From an uncultured Actinomycetes bacterium (lineage in GTDB: Bacteria > Actinomycetota > Actinomycetes > Nanopelagicales > Nanopelagicaceae), in assembly GCA_903838295.1 (NCBI GenBank), contig CAILXX010000003.1:1-39700 (forward strand): 39,700 bases of DNA. Reading direction: 5' to 3'. Positions 25,640 to 34,532 of this stretch are shown piece after piece. Below the pieces are notes generated by a model, which did not search any database, was not told the DNA's origin, and saw only the letters and a list, made by a program, of their open reading frames with translations. The position numbers were made by a program, and so were the translations under genes. Within the stretch, counting starts at the first letter, position 1. Each line of letters opens with the position of its first letter.

Positions 25640-26551
25640 ATGGCTGAAAAGAAATTTCTCTCCTGGGTCGGCTTCAAGAGCGATACCCCCACAACTTCCT
25701 CATCTGCACATAAGGCAGATACATCGACTTCTGGAACTTCTGGAACTTCTGGAACCACTCCATCTCACGGAGCATTTGATCGGATCAGAGAACTAGAAAC
25801 TCAACTTGCAGATATGCGATCTCGTAGAGATATTTCTGGCCTAACAAAAGAAGAGTTTGAAATACTGGCAACAGAGACGGCAACCAGTCTCATTAAGACT
25901 GCCCAGGCCCGCGAACGCAGTGCAATTGCTGCTGCCGAACGTGCACTAGCCGAAGCAACACGAATTGCCCGTCAGGCAACGGAAGAGGCTGAATCAAAAG
26001 CAAAGGCAATCCTTTCTGGCGCAGAAAACCGTAGCCGTAAATATTTAGAGGCAGCAGAAAGTGAAGCGGCGGAAAAGATTTCTGAAGCAACATTGAACGC
26101 AGAAAAAATTATTGATAACAAGCGTCGGGAAGCCGCGACTCTTGCAAGCGCTGCGAAGCGTGAAGCAGAGCGTTTAATAGCTGAGGCTGCAGTAGATGTC
26201 ACTAGCTTTAAGAGTTGGTTGACTAGTGCAATTTCTGAATCTGAACGCCTGCATAGGATACAAAGCCAATCGCTTGCTTCGGCAGAAGAAGCAATTCGCC
26301 AAACTCGCCAACGATTGACCACTGCATTTGAAAAACTTGCTGCTTTAGGTTCTGATATTGATTCCAGCTTGGGAGAAGATAGCCTGCCTAAAGAAAATAC
26401 CTTTGCACGCTCAAAAAATATAGTTACGGATGCCACTGCGCCTAGCGCTATAAAGAAAGCACCGGTCAAAAAGAAGGCACCGGTCAAAAAGAAAGCAGTT
26501 GCTAAAAAAAGTACTCGGAAGAGCGTAGGAAAAAAACCAAAGCGTAAGTAA
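25640..26551 (+). CDS. Coiled-coil protein with histone-like basic tail
   Basis: I cannot assign a family with certainty. The 303-residue protein has a short N-terminal segment (AEKKFLSWVGF), a Ser/Thr/Gly linker with three SGT repeats, and then a long, almost uninterrupted helical region (about 50-235) rich in Ala, Glu and Arg with heptad spacing, a coiled coil reminiscent of DivIVA/Wag31-like or ATP-synthase-b-like proteins. It ends in a very basic tail from about 270 with KKAPVK repeats (KKAPVKKKAPVKKKAVAKK), like a histone H1 tail. There is no membrane helix. A GAGAGGA ribosome site precedes the ATG. Its stop overlaps the acyltransferase start by 1 bp (taATG), so the two are coupled. A polar-growth or nucleoid-organising role is possible but unproven. 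Confidence 0.8.
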   Translation: MAEKKFLSWVGFKSDTPTTSSSAHKADTSTSGTSGTSGTTPSHGAFDRIRELETQLADMRSRRDISGLTKEEFEILATETATSLIKTAQARERSAIAAAERALAEATRIARQATEEAESKAKAILSGAENRSRKYLEAAESEAAEKISEATLNAEKIIDNKRREAATLASAAKREAERLIAEAAVDVTSFKSWLTSAISESERLHRIQSQSLASAEEAIRQTRQRLTTAFEKLAALGSDIDSSLGEDSLPKENTFARSKNIVTDATAPSAIKKAPVKKKAPVKKKAVAKKSTRKSVGKKPKRK

Positions 26552-28302
26552 TGGCTCCAAAAACTTCGCGATATATTGCCCCGATTGATGGTCTTCGGGC
26601 TCTGGCTGTCACGGCCGTAATTCTTTATCACCTGGGAATCAACTGGATTCCTGGTGGCTTTTTAGGTGTAGATCTGTTCTTTGTCATCAGCGGCTACGTG
26701 ATTACACGCTTACTCCTAGATTCGATTCATACCAAGAGTGCACTAGACCTTCGGGAATTTTATTGGGCCAGATTTCGCCGTCTCTACCCCGCACTTCTAT
26801 TCATGCTTACAAGTACAACTTTTATCATTGCGCTCTGGAAACCAGATGCGATTCATCGCTTCCTTAAGGATCTGCCTTATGTCCTCACGGGATCTGAGAA
26901 TTGGCATCTAGTTGCTATCCATCAAGATTATTTTCAGACGATTGGTCGCCCACCCCTACTGCAACACACCTGGTCTCTGGCCGTCGAAGCACAGTTCTAT
27001 CTTCTTTGGCCTTTAGTTCTACTTGCTATTTTAAAATACTTTGGCAAAAAGTATGTCGCAAAAATTTCACTTGGAATCGCGTTCATATCGGGGCTTGCAT
27101 TATTTATCTTTTCACTGAGAGTTGATAACGCTTCGACTAATCGCATTAGCCACATTTATTTCGGGACTGATACGCACAGTTTGGGACTCTTTCTCGGGGC
27201 TGCCCTTGCGGTCAGTTGGGTCCCACGTAATCTCAATCGCAATATCTCCAGGAGAGCTCAAGATTTTGTCGATGGAATCGGCATAATCGGCCTCTTTGGA
27301 TTGCTCGGCACATTCTTCTTTATTAATGAATCTAATCCTGCTTTGTACCGTATAGCTTTTCCCCTCGCTGGAATCTTTGGATGTGCCATCATCACCTCGC
27401 TGGTTCACCCAGCGTCGCGATTTGCACCCTTAATGAGCACCAAACCAATGTTGTGGATCGGTGAAAGATCCTATGGAATTTATTTATGGCATTGGGTTGT
27501 ATTCCAAGTTACACGACCTTCGGTTGACCTGGCTGGTGCTGCTTGGGCGATCAACTCTGCACGAATTCTGATTGTTATAGCACTGGCTGATATATCCCTG
27601 CGTTGGGTAGAAATTCCTATACGCCGAGGCAAACTTTCTGACTGGCTGCGAGGAATGAAATATCGACGAACAGGTGTCAGAATCCGTCAAAAGATAGTGA
27701 TAGCCGGTTCTACTATTTTGGTTCTCCTCGGTGCATCAGGCGCCTCTATTGCGGCAATCATCGAAAATGATGATGCAAATACTGTAATCACCGCCGTCAC
27801 CGGTGAAGCTACAACTTCTTCCACCACGGTTTCATCATCTAAATCTGGCCTATGGGTAACCGGGGACTCGGTTATTTTGGGAATTAGGAGCAAATTGGCG
27901 AGCCACTATCCGATTGCGCTTGTGAACGCTCGTGTCGGACGCCAAATCGGTGAACTGATCAACGTTGTACAGGCCGACCGTGTTGGACTTGAAAAATCCA
28001 CAGTGATCTTTGATTTAGGAAATAACAATCATCTAACCGAGGCCGATGTCCGTACATTATTTAAACTCTTCCAGAATCAGCCTCGAATCATTGTGGTTGA
28101 TACCGCGGTGCCACGCCCTTGGCGTGAAGACAATAACCGAATCATCAAAAAAGTGATCACCGACTATCCACAAGCAACCTTGGTCGATTGGGAAAGTATC
28201 TCTCTCAATCATCCCGAATACTTCGCACCCGATGGGGTTCATTTAGATGAAGCCGGTGGTGACGTTTACGTTAACGCGATCTTAGAGGCGCTTAATAAGT
28301 AA
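26551..28302 (+). CDS. Membrane acyltransferase (family 3) with SGNH-like C-terminal domain
   Basis: Proteins of this type (OafA/OatA) move acetyl or other acyl groups across the membrane onto cell-surface glycans. The 583 residues start with the acyltransferase-3 signature YIAPIDGLRALAVTAVILYH, continue GGFLGVDLFFVISGYVIT and REFYWARFRRLYPA, and contain about ten membrane helices to about 370. One more helix follows near 390-410, then an extracytoplasmic SGNH-like domain with VTGDSVILG (serine near 439), DLGNNNH and the catalytic pair in DGVHLDEAG near 560. The target could be peptidoglycan, lipid-linked sugars or a surface polysaccharide. It is translationally coupled to the coiled-coil gene. 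Confidence 0.9.
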   Translation: MAPKTSRYIAPIDGLRALAVTAVILYHLGINWIPGGFLGVDLFFVISGYVITRLLLDSIHTKSALDLREFYWARFRRLYPALLFMLTSTTFIIALWKPDAIHRFLKDLPYVLTGSENWHLVAIHQDYFQTIGRPPLLQHTWSLAVEAQFYLLWPLVLLAILKYFGKKYVAKISLGIAFISGLALFIFSLRVDNASTNRISHIYFGTDTHSLGLFLGAALAVSWVPRNLNRNISRRAQDFVDGIGIIGLFGLLGTFFFINESNPALYRIAFPLAGIFGCAIITSLVHPASRFAPLMSTKPMLWIGERSYGIYLWHWVVFQVTRPSVDLAGAAWAINSARILIVIALADISLRWVEIPIRRGKLSDWLRGMKYRRTGVRIRQKIVIAGSTILVLLGASGASIAAIIENDDANTVITAVTGEATTSSTTVSSSKSGLWVTGDSVILGIRSKLASHYPIALVNARVGRQIGELINVVQADRVGLEKSTVIFDLGNNNHLTEADVRTLFKLFQNQPRIIVVDTAVPRPWREDNNRIIKKVITDYPQATLVDWESISLNHPEYFAPDGVHLDEAGGDVYVNAILEALNK

Positions 28303-28313
28303 TCGAGAGCATT

Positions 28314-28345
28314 AAAAAACCCCACCTTTTAAAGCGGGGTTTTTT
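28314..28345. terminator. Bidirectional intrinsic terminator
   Basis: The 10-bp stem aaaaaacccc (28314-28323) and its complement (28336-28345) give a GC core with an A-run on one side and a T-run on the other. It can therefore end transcription from both the acyltransferase gene and the convergent histone-tailed gene. Confidence 0.93.
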
Positions 28346-28364
28346 ATTTAACTTTTGATAGTTC

Positions 28365-29240
28365 TTATGAATACTGTCCAGGAAGTCCGAAGACCTTGCC
28401 AGCAAAAGTGTTGCCATCTGAATAAACAGCAGAAATCTTGAAGGATACCCAACCATCTGTGCCGTTCTTTGTGACATCCAGTGAAAGTTGAGTTGCTGGA
28501 ACAGTTGCGATCAACTTAAACTCACCGCCGTTTGAAGCCGCTGCAACGTTGTAGCTTGTTAAACCGGTTGCACCTTGAGGTGCGGCCCAGAATATGGTCG
28601 CTCCCTTTGCCGTGTAATGAGCAACAATTCCAACAGGAGCTGCATCGGAAGCATTTGGAGTAGTCGATGCTGTGTCGGATGCTGATGCTGATGCTGATGA
28701 CATTGATGCTGTCGTTGGTGAATCAGTAGCCGCTGGTGAAGTTGACGCCGTCGATGAGGTAGAACTCGAATTGTGGTTACGTGATACGACCAATACCGCC
28801 AGGAGAATTACTCCGACGACCACAGTAAATACGACTCTAGATGATGACTTTTGGGCATTACTAGAAGTAGTGCTTGAAGCAGGCGCAGCGATTGACTTCG
28901 GAGCCACAGCACTAGAAATTGTTGTTGCCTTTGATGAACTGCTCGAAGGAACTGGTGGGATAACAATGCGGGTTGCGGCGTTTGAAGGTGCTTTCTTAGC
29001 AATAGCATTCTTTGTTACAGCCTTCTTAGCAACCTTCTTGGCTGGTGCTCTCTTCGCAACTTTTTTCGCAACCGCCTTCTTAGCCACAGCCTTCTTGGCT
29101 GGTGCTCTCTTTGCAGAAGACTTCTTAGCAACGGCTTTCTTTGCCGCAGCCTTCTTGGCAGGTGCTCTCTTCGCAGAAGACTTCTTAACAACAGCCTTCT
29201 TTGCGACCTTCTTTTTCGTTGCTGTCTTTTTGACTGCCAC
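28365..29240 (-). CDS. Membrane protein with histone-H1-like N-terminal tail and extracytoplasmic Fn3-like domain
   Basis: I do not know a named family for this protein. It has 291 residues and starts at GTG 29240 after an AAGGAG ribosome site. Residues 1 to about 85 are almost all Lys, Ala, Val, Pro, Arg and Ser in repeats such as [15 protein letters not shown], as in bacterial H1-like proteins that bind DNA. A Ser/Thr/Ala linker follows, then a single membrane helix ([17 protein letters not shown], about 137-153), another Ser/Thr-rich linker (about 155-200) and a C-terminal fibronectin-III-like domain ([30 protein letters not shown]). With Lys-rich residues before the helix, the tail should be cytoplasmic and the Fn3-like domain outside. 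This suggests a tether between DNA and the envelope. Two long DNA repeats (about 29091-29190) encode the tail. Confidence 0.82.
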   Translation of the reverse strand: MAVKKTATKKKVAKKAVVKKSSAKRAPAKKAAAKKAVAKKSSAKRAPAKKAVAKKAVAKKVAKRAPAKKVAKKAVTKNAIAKKAPSNAATRIVIPPVPSSSSSKATTISSAVAPKSIAAPASSTTSSNAQKSSSRVVFTVVVGVILLAVLVVSRNHNSSSTSSTASTSPAATDSPTTASMSSASASASDTASTTPNASDAAPVGIVAHYTAKGATIFWAAPQGATGLTSYNVAAASNGGEFKLIATVPATQLSLDVTKNGTDGWVSFKISAVYSDGNTFAGKVFGLPGQYS

Positions 29241-29306
29241 GGTTTCTCCTTGAGTTAATAGTGATCAAATCAGAGGTATTCCAATGGCAAAATCGTACCT
29301 TAATCA

Positions 29307-29921
29307 TTACAACAAGCGCCTTAGATCGGGCAACATGGCTTGGAGCGCCTTGCCCCGATGGCTTATTTGATCCTTGTGTTCAGCGGCGAGTTCTGCCGTA
29401 GTTTCACTGTATCCATGCGGCTGGAAAATTGGGTCATACCCAAAGCCATTAGTTCCACGCGGGACCACAACTATCTCCCCCACAATCTCACGCTGGTGAA
29501 CCACCTCTAATCCGGCATTGGCATGTGTGTGTGGGAAGACTAAGGCGACCGCGCACTGGAACTGGGCTCCCATAGATGGATTGTCCAGCTCTGATAATTC
29601 TCGTAATACTTTTTCAAGATTTGCCTTGTCATCCCCATGCGTTCCCGCCCAGCGAGCAGAAAATATTCCCGGAGCACCGTTTAAAGCATCAACACACAAT
29701 CCACTGTCATCTGCCAATGAAGGTAAGTGCGTGAACGAACTTATTTCTCGAGCCTTTAGCAAAGCATTCTCTTCAAATGTAGAACCGGTTTCATCTACTT
29801 CCGGCATATCTGGAAAATCGCGCAGACCAAGCACCTGTATATCTAACTGGGCATTGCGGAGCATTCGGTCGAACTCTTCGATTTTTCCTACATTGCGAGT
29901 AGCGAGTACAACTTTCTTCAC
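29307..29921 (-). CDS. rdgB: Non-canonical purine NTP pyrophosphatase (RdgB/HAM1)
   Basis: This enzyme hydrolyses dITP, XTP and similar damaged nucleotides to monophosphates and keeps them out of nucleic acids. Recognisable segments are KKVVLATRNVGKIEEF, the active-site SLADDSGLCVDALNGAPGIFSARWAG, and TNGFGYDPIFQPHGY. I prefer the GTG at 29921 because it gives the family N-terminus and avoids overlap; another GTG at 29954 would add 11 residues and overlap rph by 20 bp. It is the last gene of the clpS-DUF2017-murI-rph-rdgB order that is common in actinobacteria. Confidence 0.95.
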   Translation of the reverse strand: MKKVVLATRNVGKIEEFDRMLRNAQLDIQVLGLRDFPDMPEVDETGSTFEENALLKAREISSFTHLPSLADDSGLCVDALNGAPGIFSARWAGTHGDDKANLEKVLRELSELDNPSMGAQFQCAVALVFPHTHANAGLEVVHQREIVGEIVVVPRGTNGFGYDPIFQPHGYSETTAELAAEHKDQISHRGKALQAMLPDLRRLL

Positions 29922-29934
29922 TGGAATAATTTCT

Positions 29935-30663
29935 TCACTGGGATAAAGCGACACTCTGCAGACGTGTTATTTCTGCGCATCCAGCAACACCAAGATCGAG
30001 AAGTTGATTCAATAGCGCACGATCAAATGGGACGCCTTCGGCAGTTCCTTGGACTTCTACAAAGTTGCCATCACCTGTGCACACTATGTTCATGTCAGTA
30101 TCTGCATCAACATCTTCCACATAACAAAGGTCCAACATCGGAACACCCTTGATAATTCCTACACTTACCGCAGCAACTGACTGACGCAATGGTTGACGGT
30201 CAGCAATGATGTGGCCCTGGGATTTAGCCCACGTAATCGCATCTGCTAGCGCGACATAAGCACCTGTGATTGCCGCTGTTCGGGTACCACCATCTGCTTG
30301 GAGTACATCGCAGTCGATAACAATTGTGTTTTCACCCAATGCATGAGTATCAACCACCGCACGTAATGACCGGCCAACAAGTCGAGAAATCTCTTGAGTT
30401 CGCCCGCCTAATTTACCTTTGACGCTTTCGCGATCAGACCTTGTGTGAGTTGCGCGTGGCAACATTGCATATTCACTTGTTACCCAACCCGTGCCTTTGC
30501 CGGTCAACCAGCGCGGAACACCGGGGGTAAATGATGCAACGCAGAGCACGCGAGTATTTCCGAATTCAACAAGAACCGAACCTTCGGCATTTTTCAACCA
30601 ATTGCGGGTGAATGTAATTGGGCGTAATTGATCCGCCGAACGTCCATCGATGCGCTGACTCAT
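29935..30663 (-). CDS. rph: Ribonuclease PH
   Basis: RNase PH is a phosphate-dependent 3' exonuclease that trims tRNA precursors. The 242 residues contain the family start [17 protein letters not shown], the phosphate-binding [19 protein letters not shown] and [20 protein letters not shown]. The length is normal. The start overlaps the stop of murI by 1 bp, so the two are coupled. It acts in the cytoplasm as a hexamer in known relatives. Confidence 0.97.
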   Translation of the reverse strand: MSQRIDGRSADQLRPITFTRNWLKNAEGSVLVEFGNTRVLCVASFTPGVPRWLTGKGTGWVTSEYAMLPRATHTRSDRESVKGKLGGRTQEISRLVGRSLRAVVDTHALGENTIVIDCDVLQADGGTRTAAITGAYVALADAITWAKSQGHIIADRQPLRQSVAAVSVGIIKGVPMLDLCYVEDVDADTDMNIVCTGDGNFVEVQGTAEGVPFDRALLNQLLDLGVAGCAEITRLQSVALSQ

Positions 30664-31475
30664 TAAATATTCCTCTCAACGTGCGTGACTTCGGGACCAA
30701 GAAAACGTCGTGCTAATTTACTAAAAGAGTCTGCATTTCCTGTGGCAATAAACTTGTGCGTAACCGGCAAGGAAAGGTCACTGTTCAGTAAGTTGTTCTC
30801 GACTAATACTCGATATAAATCTTTAGCGGTCTCTTCTGCGCTGGACACTAACGTAACTCCATCGCCCATGACATATGAGATTACGCCTGTGAGTAACGGG
30901 TAGTGAGTGCAACCAAGGACGAGAGTGTCTACATCGGCGTTAATCATTGGCTGAAGGTAGTCACGTGCCAACGAAGTGATCGCTGCTCCAGATGTTTCAC
31001 CACGTTCTACAAATTCTACAAATGCCGGGCAGGGGGTAGATGTAATTTCTAATTGTGGGGCAGCAGCAAAAGCATCCAGATAGGCACCAGATTCAATGGT
31101 CGCATTGGTACCAATTACTCCAACTTTTCCGGTTCGAGTCGCTGCAACAGCACGACGAGCAGCTGGCTGGATTACTTCTAGTACAGGAATTTCGTAGCGT
31201 TCGCGCGCATCACGCAAAGTAGCAGCGCTGGCGGTATTGCAAGCAATAACAATCGTCTTTACTCCGGCCGCTACGAGCTTGTCCATGATCTCTAGCGCGA
31301 AGGCGCGCACTTCTGCCAATGGACGTGGTCCATATGGGCCCCTGGCTGTATCTCCAACATAAATAATAGATTCGTTCGGTAGTTGATCGATGATTGCTCG
31401 AGCCACCGTAAGTCCGCCTACTCCTGAATCAAATATGCCGATCGGCGCAGTTGCAGAGAGAGTGGCTTCGGACAT
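30663..31475 (-). CDS. murI: Glutamate racemase
   Basis: MurI makes D-glutamate for peptidoglycan. The 270-residue protein has the N-terminal [15 protein letters not shown] motif and the two catalytic cysteines, C79 in [10 protein letters not shown] and C189 in [10 protein letters not shown]. Both are intact. It lies 9 bp after the DUF2017 gene and overlaps rph by 1 bp. Confidence 0.98.
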   Translation of the reverse strand: MSEATLSATAPIGIFDSGVGGLTVARAIIDQLPNESIIYVGDTARGPYGPRPLAEVRAFALEIMDKLVAAGVKTIVIACNTASAATLRDARERYEIPVLEVIQPAARRAVAATRTGKVGVIGTNATIESGAYLDAFAAAPQLEITSTPCPAFVEFVERGETSGAAITSLARDYLQPMINADVDTLVLGCTHYPLLTGVISYVMGDGVTLVSSAEETAKDLYRVLVENNLLNSDLSLPVTHKFIATGNADSFSKLARRFLGPEVTHVERNI

Positions 31476-31484
31476 TGGGTAAGT

Positions 31485-32051
31485 CTAACCTGCCATCAGA
31501 TTAAGCAGGTTCGCCTGTAGCCAGCCAAGCCAGAAATAGACTGCATATATCGGCTTCTGCGGATCAGAATCTGATAACGCTTCAAAATGATCAAAGCTGT
31601 TGGGGTCAATTTCGAGTCGAATAGATAGCGCCAGACGTAAGTCATTTATGGCCATCAACCATATTTCGCTATCAAGATCTTCGACTACACCTGATCGATC
31701 GTCATCTACAATTATTTCTAAAGCTTGCCGAACCATTTGTAGTGTTCGCTGTTTTTTACCGCGCAGGGTGGGTTCTGTATAACGACGAAAATCAGCGGCT
31801 GCTTCCGGGTCCGAATATGCATTAGGCAAAAGGCGAAGTAAAACCGGATCTTCTGGAGTAACAATTTCTTCAGGGGCGGCTTTAAGTTGCGACATGAGTT
31901 GGGCAAAGGGATCGCTTTCATCGTAATGATGATGAAAATCGCCCTCTCCTAAGAGTTCTAAGAGTTGTTCTACTAAATTGATAAGTATGTGTGCTTCATC
32001 AATTGACAGATCGAGTGAGTAAATATTTTGATCGCGGGTAAATTCTGACAT
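31485..32051 (-). CDS. DUF2017 family protein
   Basis: This 188-residue cytoplasmic protein has no known function. It belongs by sequence style and position to the DUF2017 family, which in actinobacteria sits between clpS and murI. It is largely helical and acidic, with a His/Asp-rich HHHYDESDPFAQL stretch and LRLLPNAYSDPEAAADFRRYTE, the most typical segment. The N-terminus repeats hydrophobic positions (DEAHILINLVEQLLELL). It follows clpS after 9 bp, so a link to Clp proteolysis is often suspected but unproven. Confidence 0.88.
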   Translation of the reverse strand: MSEFTRDQNIYSLDLSIDEAHILINLVEQLLELLGEGDFHHHYDESDPFAQLMSQLKAAPEEIVTPEDPVLLRLLPNAYSDPEAAADFRRYTEPTLRGKKQRTLQMVRQALEIIVDDDRSGVVEDLDSEIWLMAINDLRLALSIRLEIDPNSFDHFEALSDSDPQKPIYAVYFWLGWLQANLLNLMAG

Positions 32052-32060
32052 AGTGCTGCG

Positions 32061-32351
32061 CTAGATCTTGTCATCGCGTTGAAGGGTGGCCCAAAGCCCA
32101 TGTTCATGAAGACGTTGAACATCTCTTTCCATCTCTTCGCGACTCCCCTGCGAAACCGCCGCTCTTCCTTCGGTATGAACCTGCATCATCAATTCATTTG
32201 CCTTGGCGGGAGAAAACTCAAATAATTTAATAAATACATAAGTCACATAACTCATTAGGTTGACCGGATCATCCCAAACAATCGTGACCCAAGGACGATC
32301 AACTAATTGCGAAATATCTAGATCGGATTCGATCAAGGTATCAGTTGCCAC
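32061..32351 (-). CDS. clpS: ClpS, adaptor of the Clp protease
   Basis: ClpS hands substrates with N-degron residues to the ClpAP/ClpCP protease. The 96 residues show the family core: [20 protein letters not shown] near 22-41 (with the Asp and Asn of the binding pocket), [12 protein letters not shown], and a C-terminal [12 protein letters not shown]. The start is GTG 32351 with a GGGAGGAG ribosome site 5 bp before. It opens the clpS-DUF2017-murI-rph-rdgB series, 34 bp after the GH18 gene. Confidence 0.96.
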   Translation of the reverse strand: MATDTLIESDLDISQLVDRPWVTIVWDDPVNLMSYVTYVFIKLFEFSPAKANELMMQVHTEGRAAVSQGSREEMERDVQRLHEHGLWATLQRDDKI

Positions 32352-32385
32352 TTGGCTCCTCCCTTATCCGCGTCACTGCTTAAGG

Positions 32386-34221
32386 TTAACGCACCCACAC
32401 AGTGACAATGTTGGTTTGTGAGGCAACAAAACGCTTATCCGGGTTGGCAGTAACCTGATATTTAATAAAGCCGGGCAAAGTATTGGTTACCGAGAATGTG
32501 AAGTTACCATTTGCATCTGTTGTCGCGGTGGCACCGTTACTAAGCGTCATCGTGACACCAGGAATTTTTGGTTGGATCTGTCCACTGATCGAATATGTCG
32601 TGCCACGCTTCATTGTTGCGGGAATCGACCAAGAAATGGCACGTGCTACTGAAATAACAAGAGTTGGGGTTTGCCCAGCCAGACGTTCCCATGTTGCATC
32701 TGTCGTCATCTTGACTCCAGTATTTTCACCCAGGATCAGCGAAGCAGAATATGTTCCATCGGAAGCGCTCACTCCATCAGAAAGGTTTGTCCAAACACCA
32801 TCAGAATTCTGGGTTTGAAGATGTACTGGAATTCCGACAATCGGTGATTTATCTGGAAGCGTAAATGTTCCGGTCAAGTTAATCGCAGAGCCGATGGTAA
32901 CGGCCGAAGCGTTCGAGACAATCTGCGCAGCAACCGCATCTGGTGCAATTGATTGAGCAACGCTGCGTACTGCTTGCATCGCTGTCGGATCTTCCATCCC
33001 CAGAGTCCACTCTGAGATGCCACCTAGTCGATATTGAGCAACCAGATTAGCTCGCAACGTAAACGCTTGGGCATCTTGATACCAAACAGTTCTTGATGCA
33101 GTGCAAGTGGTAAGGGATCCATTTGCAGTTGTTCCATTATAAACCTTTTGATATTTAAAAGTTGACTCCCCATTATTTGTATCAAATGTTGGAGTTGCTC
33201 CATACGTTGTGGCGAGCCCAGCCACATCGTGCATGACAAAAGTTGAAACTACTCCTGGGGCAACTGTTTTAAGATAATTTACAGGCTGCGATGGGCAGGT
33301 GCCTGATACAGATGTGACCCAATCTCTTCCGTATCCAGGGATTCCGATGTAGACCTTGGAGGCTGGCATCACAGAAATTGCATATGTAACCGCATTGGTC
33401 GTCCACTGAATCGGGCCAATAGGTCCGGGCGAAGATGTCGAATAGTCGTAAGCCATGATGTGAAGTTGATCGATGAACTGTCCGACTTGTGACCAAGCAA
33501 ATAGGTAATACCCTTTTTTGCCACTCGACGGGTCAAAGAGTGGTGGTGTAGTAATTGAAAGAATTTTTCCCTGGGCGTGCAATGCAGTAGATAGGTCGCT
33601 TATAAATTGCACCCATCGGATTTGAGTAGTGGGCCAACTGGAATTCGGATCGACGAAAGCAAAATTTTCGAAATCTAAATCGATTCCATCAAATTTGTTG
33701 CTCATTACCAAGTTAACAATCGTGTTAACTACTTTTGCTCTAGACACTGGATCGGCTAATAGATTCGACAAAACCATCGGAACATACTTTCCAGTTTTTG
33801 GATCGATAGCGGTGCCATCCGTTATTGTCGGAATAATTTTGTAACCCACAGATTCTAAAGTTGATAATGGCGTAGACATAGGGATGCTGGGGTTCGCGGG
33901 AGTGTAGAGATCGGCAATAGTGTTTTGATCTTTGAGGCTGTACCAAAATGGTAGGACCTCCTGAATTAAATCAGAATTGTTGACTGCAGATGGCATCGAA
34001 GTTTTCATTGAATAATATGGAATCCAACCTGACAATATTTTTCTAGGCGGAGTGGAGAACGATGTCGCGGGAGTTGCCGGTGTTGCGGAGGGTGTTGCGG
34101 GAGTTGCCGGCGTTGCGGAGGGAGTAGGTGTATCAGCTACGGCAAAACTCATTCCCACGCAGTGAGAAAGAAAGATTGATGTGCCCGCAAGAGCCGTGAG
34201 CAGTGGGCTCTTTAACTTCAC
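32386..34221 (-). CDS. Secreted GH18-type glycoside hydrolase with Ig-like C-terminal domains
   Basis: The protein resembles GH18 enzymes such as the spore peptidoglycan hydrolase YaaH and chitinases. It has 611 residues: a signal peptide ending near FAVADT, a Pro/Ala/Thr/Ser linker with repeated TPSATPATPA, then a TIM barrel (60-425) with the catalytic motif DGIDLDFE, E185 being the proton donor, plus LHIMAYDYS and YIGIPGYGRDW. Two beta-sandwich Ig-like domains follow from about 430. Its likely site of action is the cell wall or external glycan. The start codon GTG overlaps the stop of the DUF3039 gene by 4 bp. There is no anchor at the C-terminus. Confidence 0.9.
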   Translation of the reverse strand: MKLKSPLLTALAGTSIFLSHCVGMSFAVADTPTPSATPATPATPSATPATPATSFSTPPRKILSGWIPYYSMKTSMPSAVNNSDLIQEVLPFWYSLKDQNTIADLYTPANPSIPMSTPLSTLESVGYKIIPTITDGTAIDPKTGKYVPMVLSNLLADPVSRAKVVNTIVNLVMSNKFDGIDLDFENFAFVDPNSSWPTTQIRWVQFISDLSTALHAQGKILSITTPPLFDPSSGKKGYYLFAWSQVGQFIDQLHIMAYDYSTSSPGPIGPIQWTTNAVTYAISVMPASKVYIGIPGYGRDWVTSVSGTCPSQPVNYLKTVAPGVVSTFVMHDVAGLATTYGATPTFDTNNGESTFKYQKVYNGTTANGSLTTCTASRTVWYQDAQAFTLRANLVAQYRLGGISEWTLGMEDPTAMQAVRSVAQSIAPDAVAAQIVSNASAVTIGSAINLTGTFTLPDKSPIVGIPVHLQTQNSDGVWTNLSDGVSASDGTYSASLILGENTGVKMTTDATWERLAGQTPTLVISVARAISWSIPATMKRGTTYSISGQIQPKIPGVTMTLSNGATATTDANGNFTFSVTNTLPGFIKYQVTANPDKRFVASQTNIVTVWVR

Positions 34222-34502
34222 TCTTTTTTCAACCCGTTAAAAATCTCTTTACATGTGGGGCAGATCGGGAATTTCTCCGGATCACGACTTGGTACCCATT
34301 TCTTTCCGCAGAGCGCGCGGACCGGTTTTCCTGTCACCATGGCTTCAGTGATTTTCTCTTTACGTACGTAGTGAGAGAAACGTTCGTGGTCCCCGTCATC
34401 ATGTGGGGCCAGCCGCTCCTCTTCGAGGGTATCCGTACCTCCTACGCCAATAGGCTCACCACGTCGTGGATCGCCAGACCCCGGCGCAAACGGATTTTTC
34501 AC
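34218..34502 (-). CDS. DUF3039 family protein
   Basis: This 94-residue protein is a small actinobacterial protein of unknown function. It carries HERFSHYVRKEKI and a cysteine set RALCGKKW ... FPICPTCKEIF that could bind zinc (three Cys, with a CxxC). The start is GTG 34502. The gap to argF is only 30 bp and the predicted -10 box TAACAT lies 7 nt before the GTG, so the mRNA should be leaderless. It is the first gene before GH18 and the clpS series. Confidence 0.88.
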   Translation of the reverse strand: MKNPFAPGSGDPRRGEPIGVGGTDTLEEERLAPHDDGDHERFSHYVRKEKITEAMVTGKPVRALCGKKWVPSRDPEKFPICPTCKEIFNGLKKE

Positions 34503-34509
34503 AACTGCA

Positions 34510-34515
34510 ATGTTA
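34510..34515 (-). promoter_or_regulatory. Predicted -10 box (TAACAT) for the DUF3039 gene
   Basis: Read on the minus strand this is TAACAT, seven bases before the GTG at 34502. No ribosome binding site is present. It fits a leaderless transcript. Confidence 0.5.
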
Positions 34516-34520
34516 TCGCC

Positions 34521-34526
34521 TAAGAT
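34521..34526 (+). promoter_or_regulatory. Predicted -10 box (TAAGAT) for argF
   Basis: TAAGAT is followed by six bases and ATG 34533, so transcription should begin at the A of the start codon. It is back to back with the -10 box of the opposite gene, five bases away; any -35 contacts must lie inside the neighbouring coding sequence. Confidence 0.5.
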
Positions 34527-34532
34527 TACGTA

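Noticed and set aside
25972-26631. Minus-strand open frame of 219 codons opposite the coiled-coil gene
   Set aside because: It is a shadow of Ala/Glu-rich coding sequence and crosses the start of the acyltransferase gene.
28672-29253. Open frame of 193 codons opposite the histone-tailed gene, rich in Phe, Leu and Ala
   Set aside because: It is the antisense of AAG/GCC repeats coding for Lys/Ala; the minus-strand gene has a ribosome site and sensible domains.
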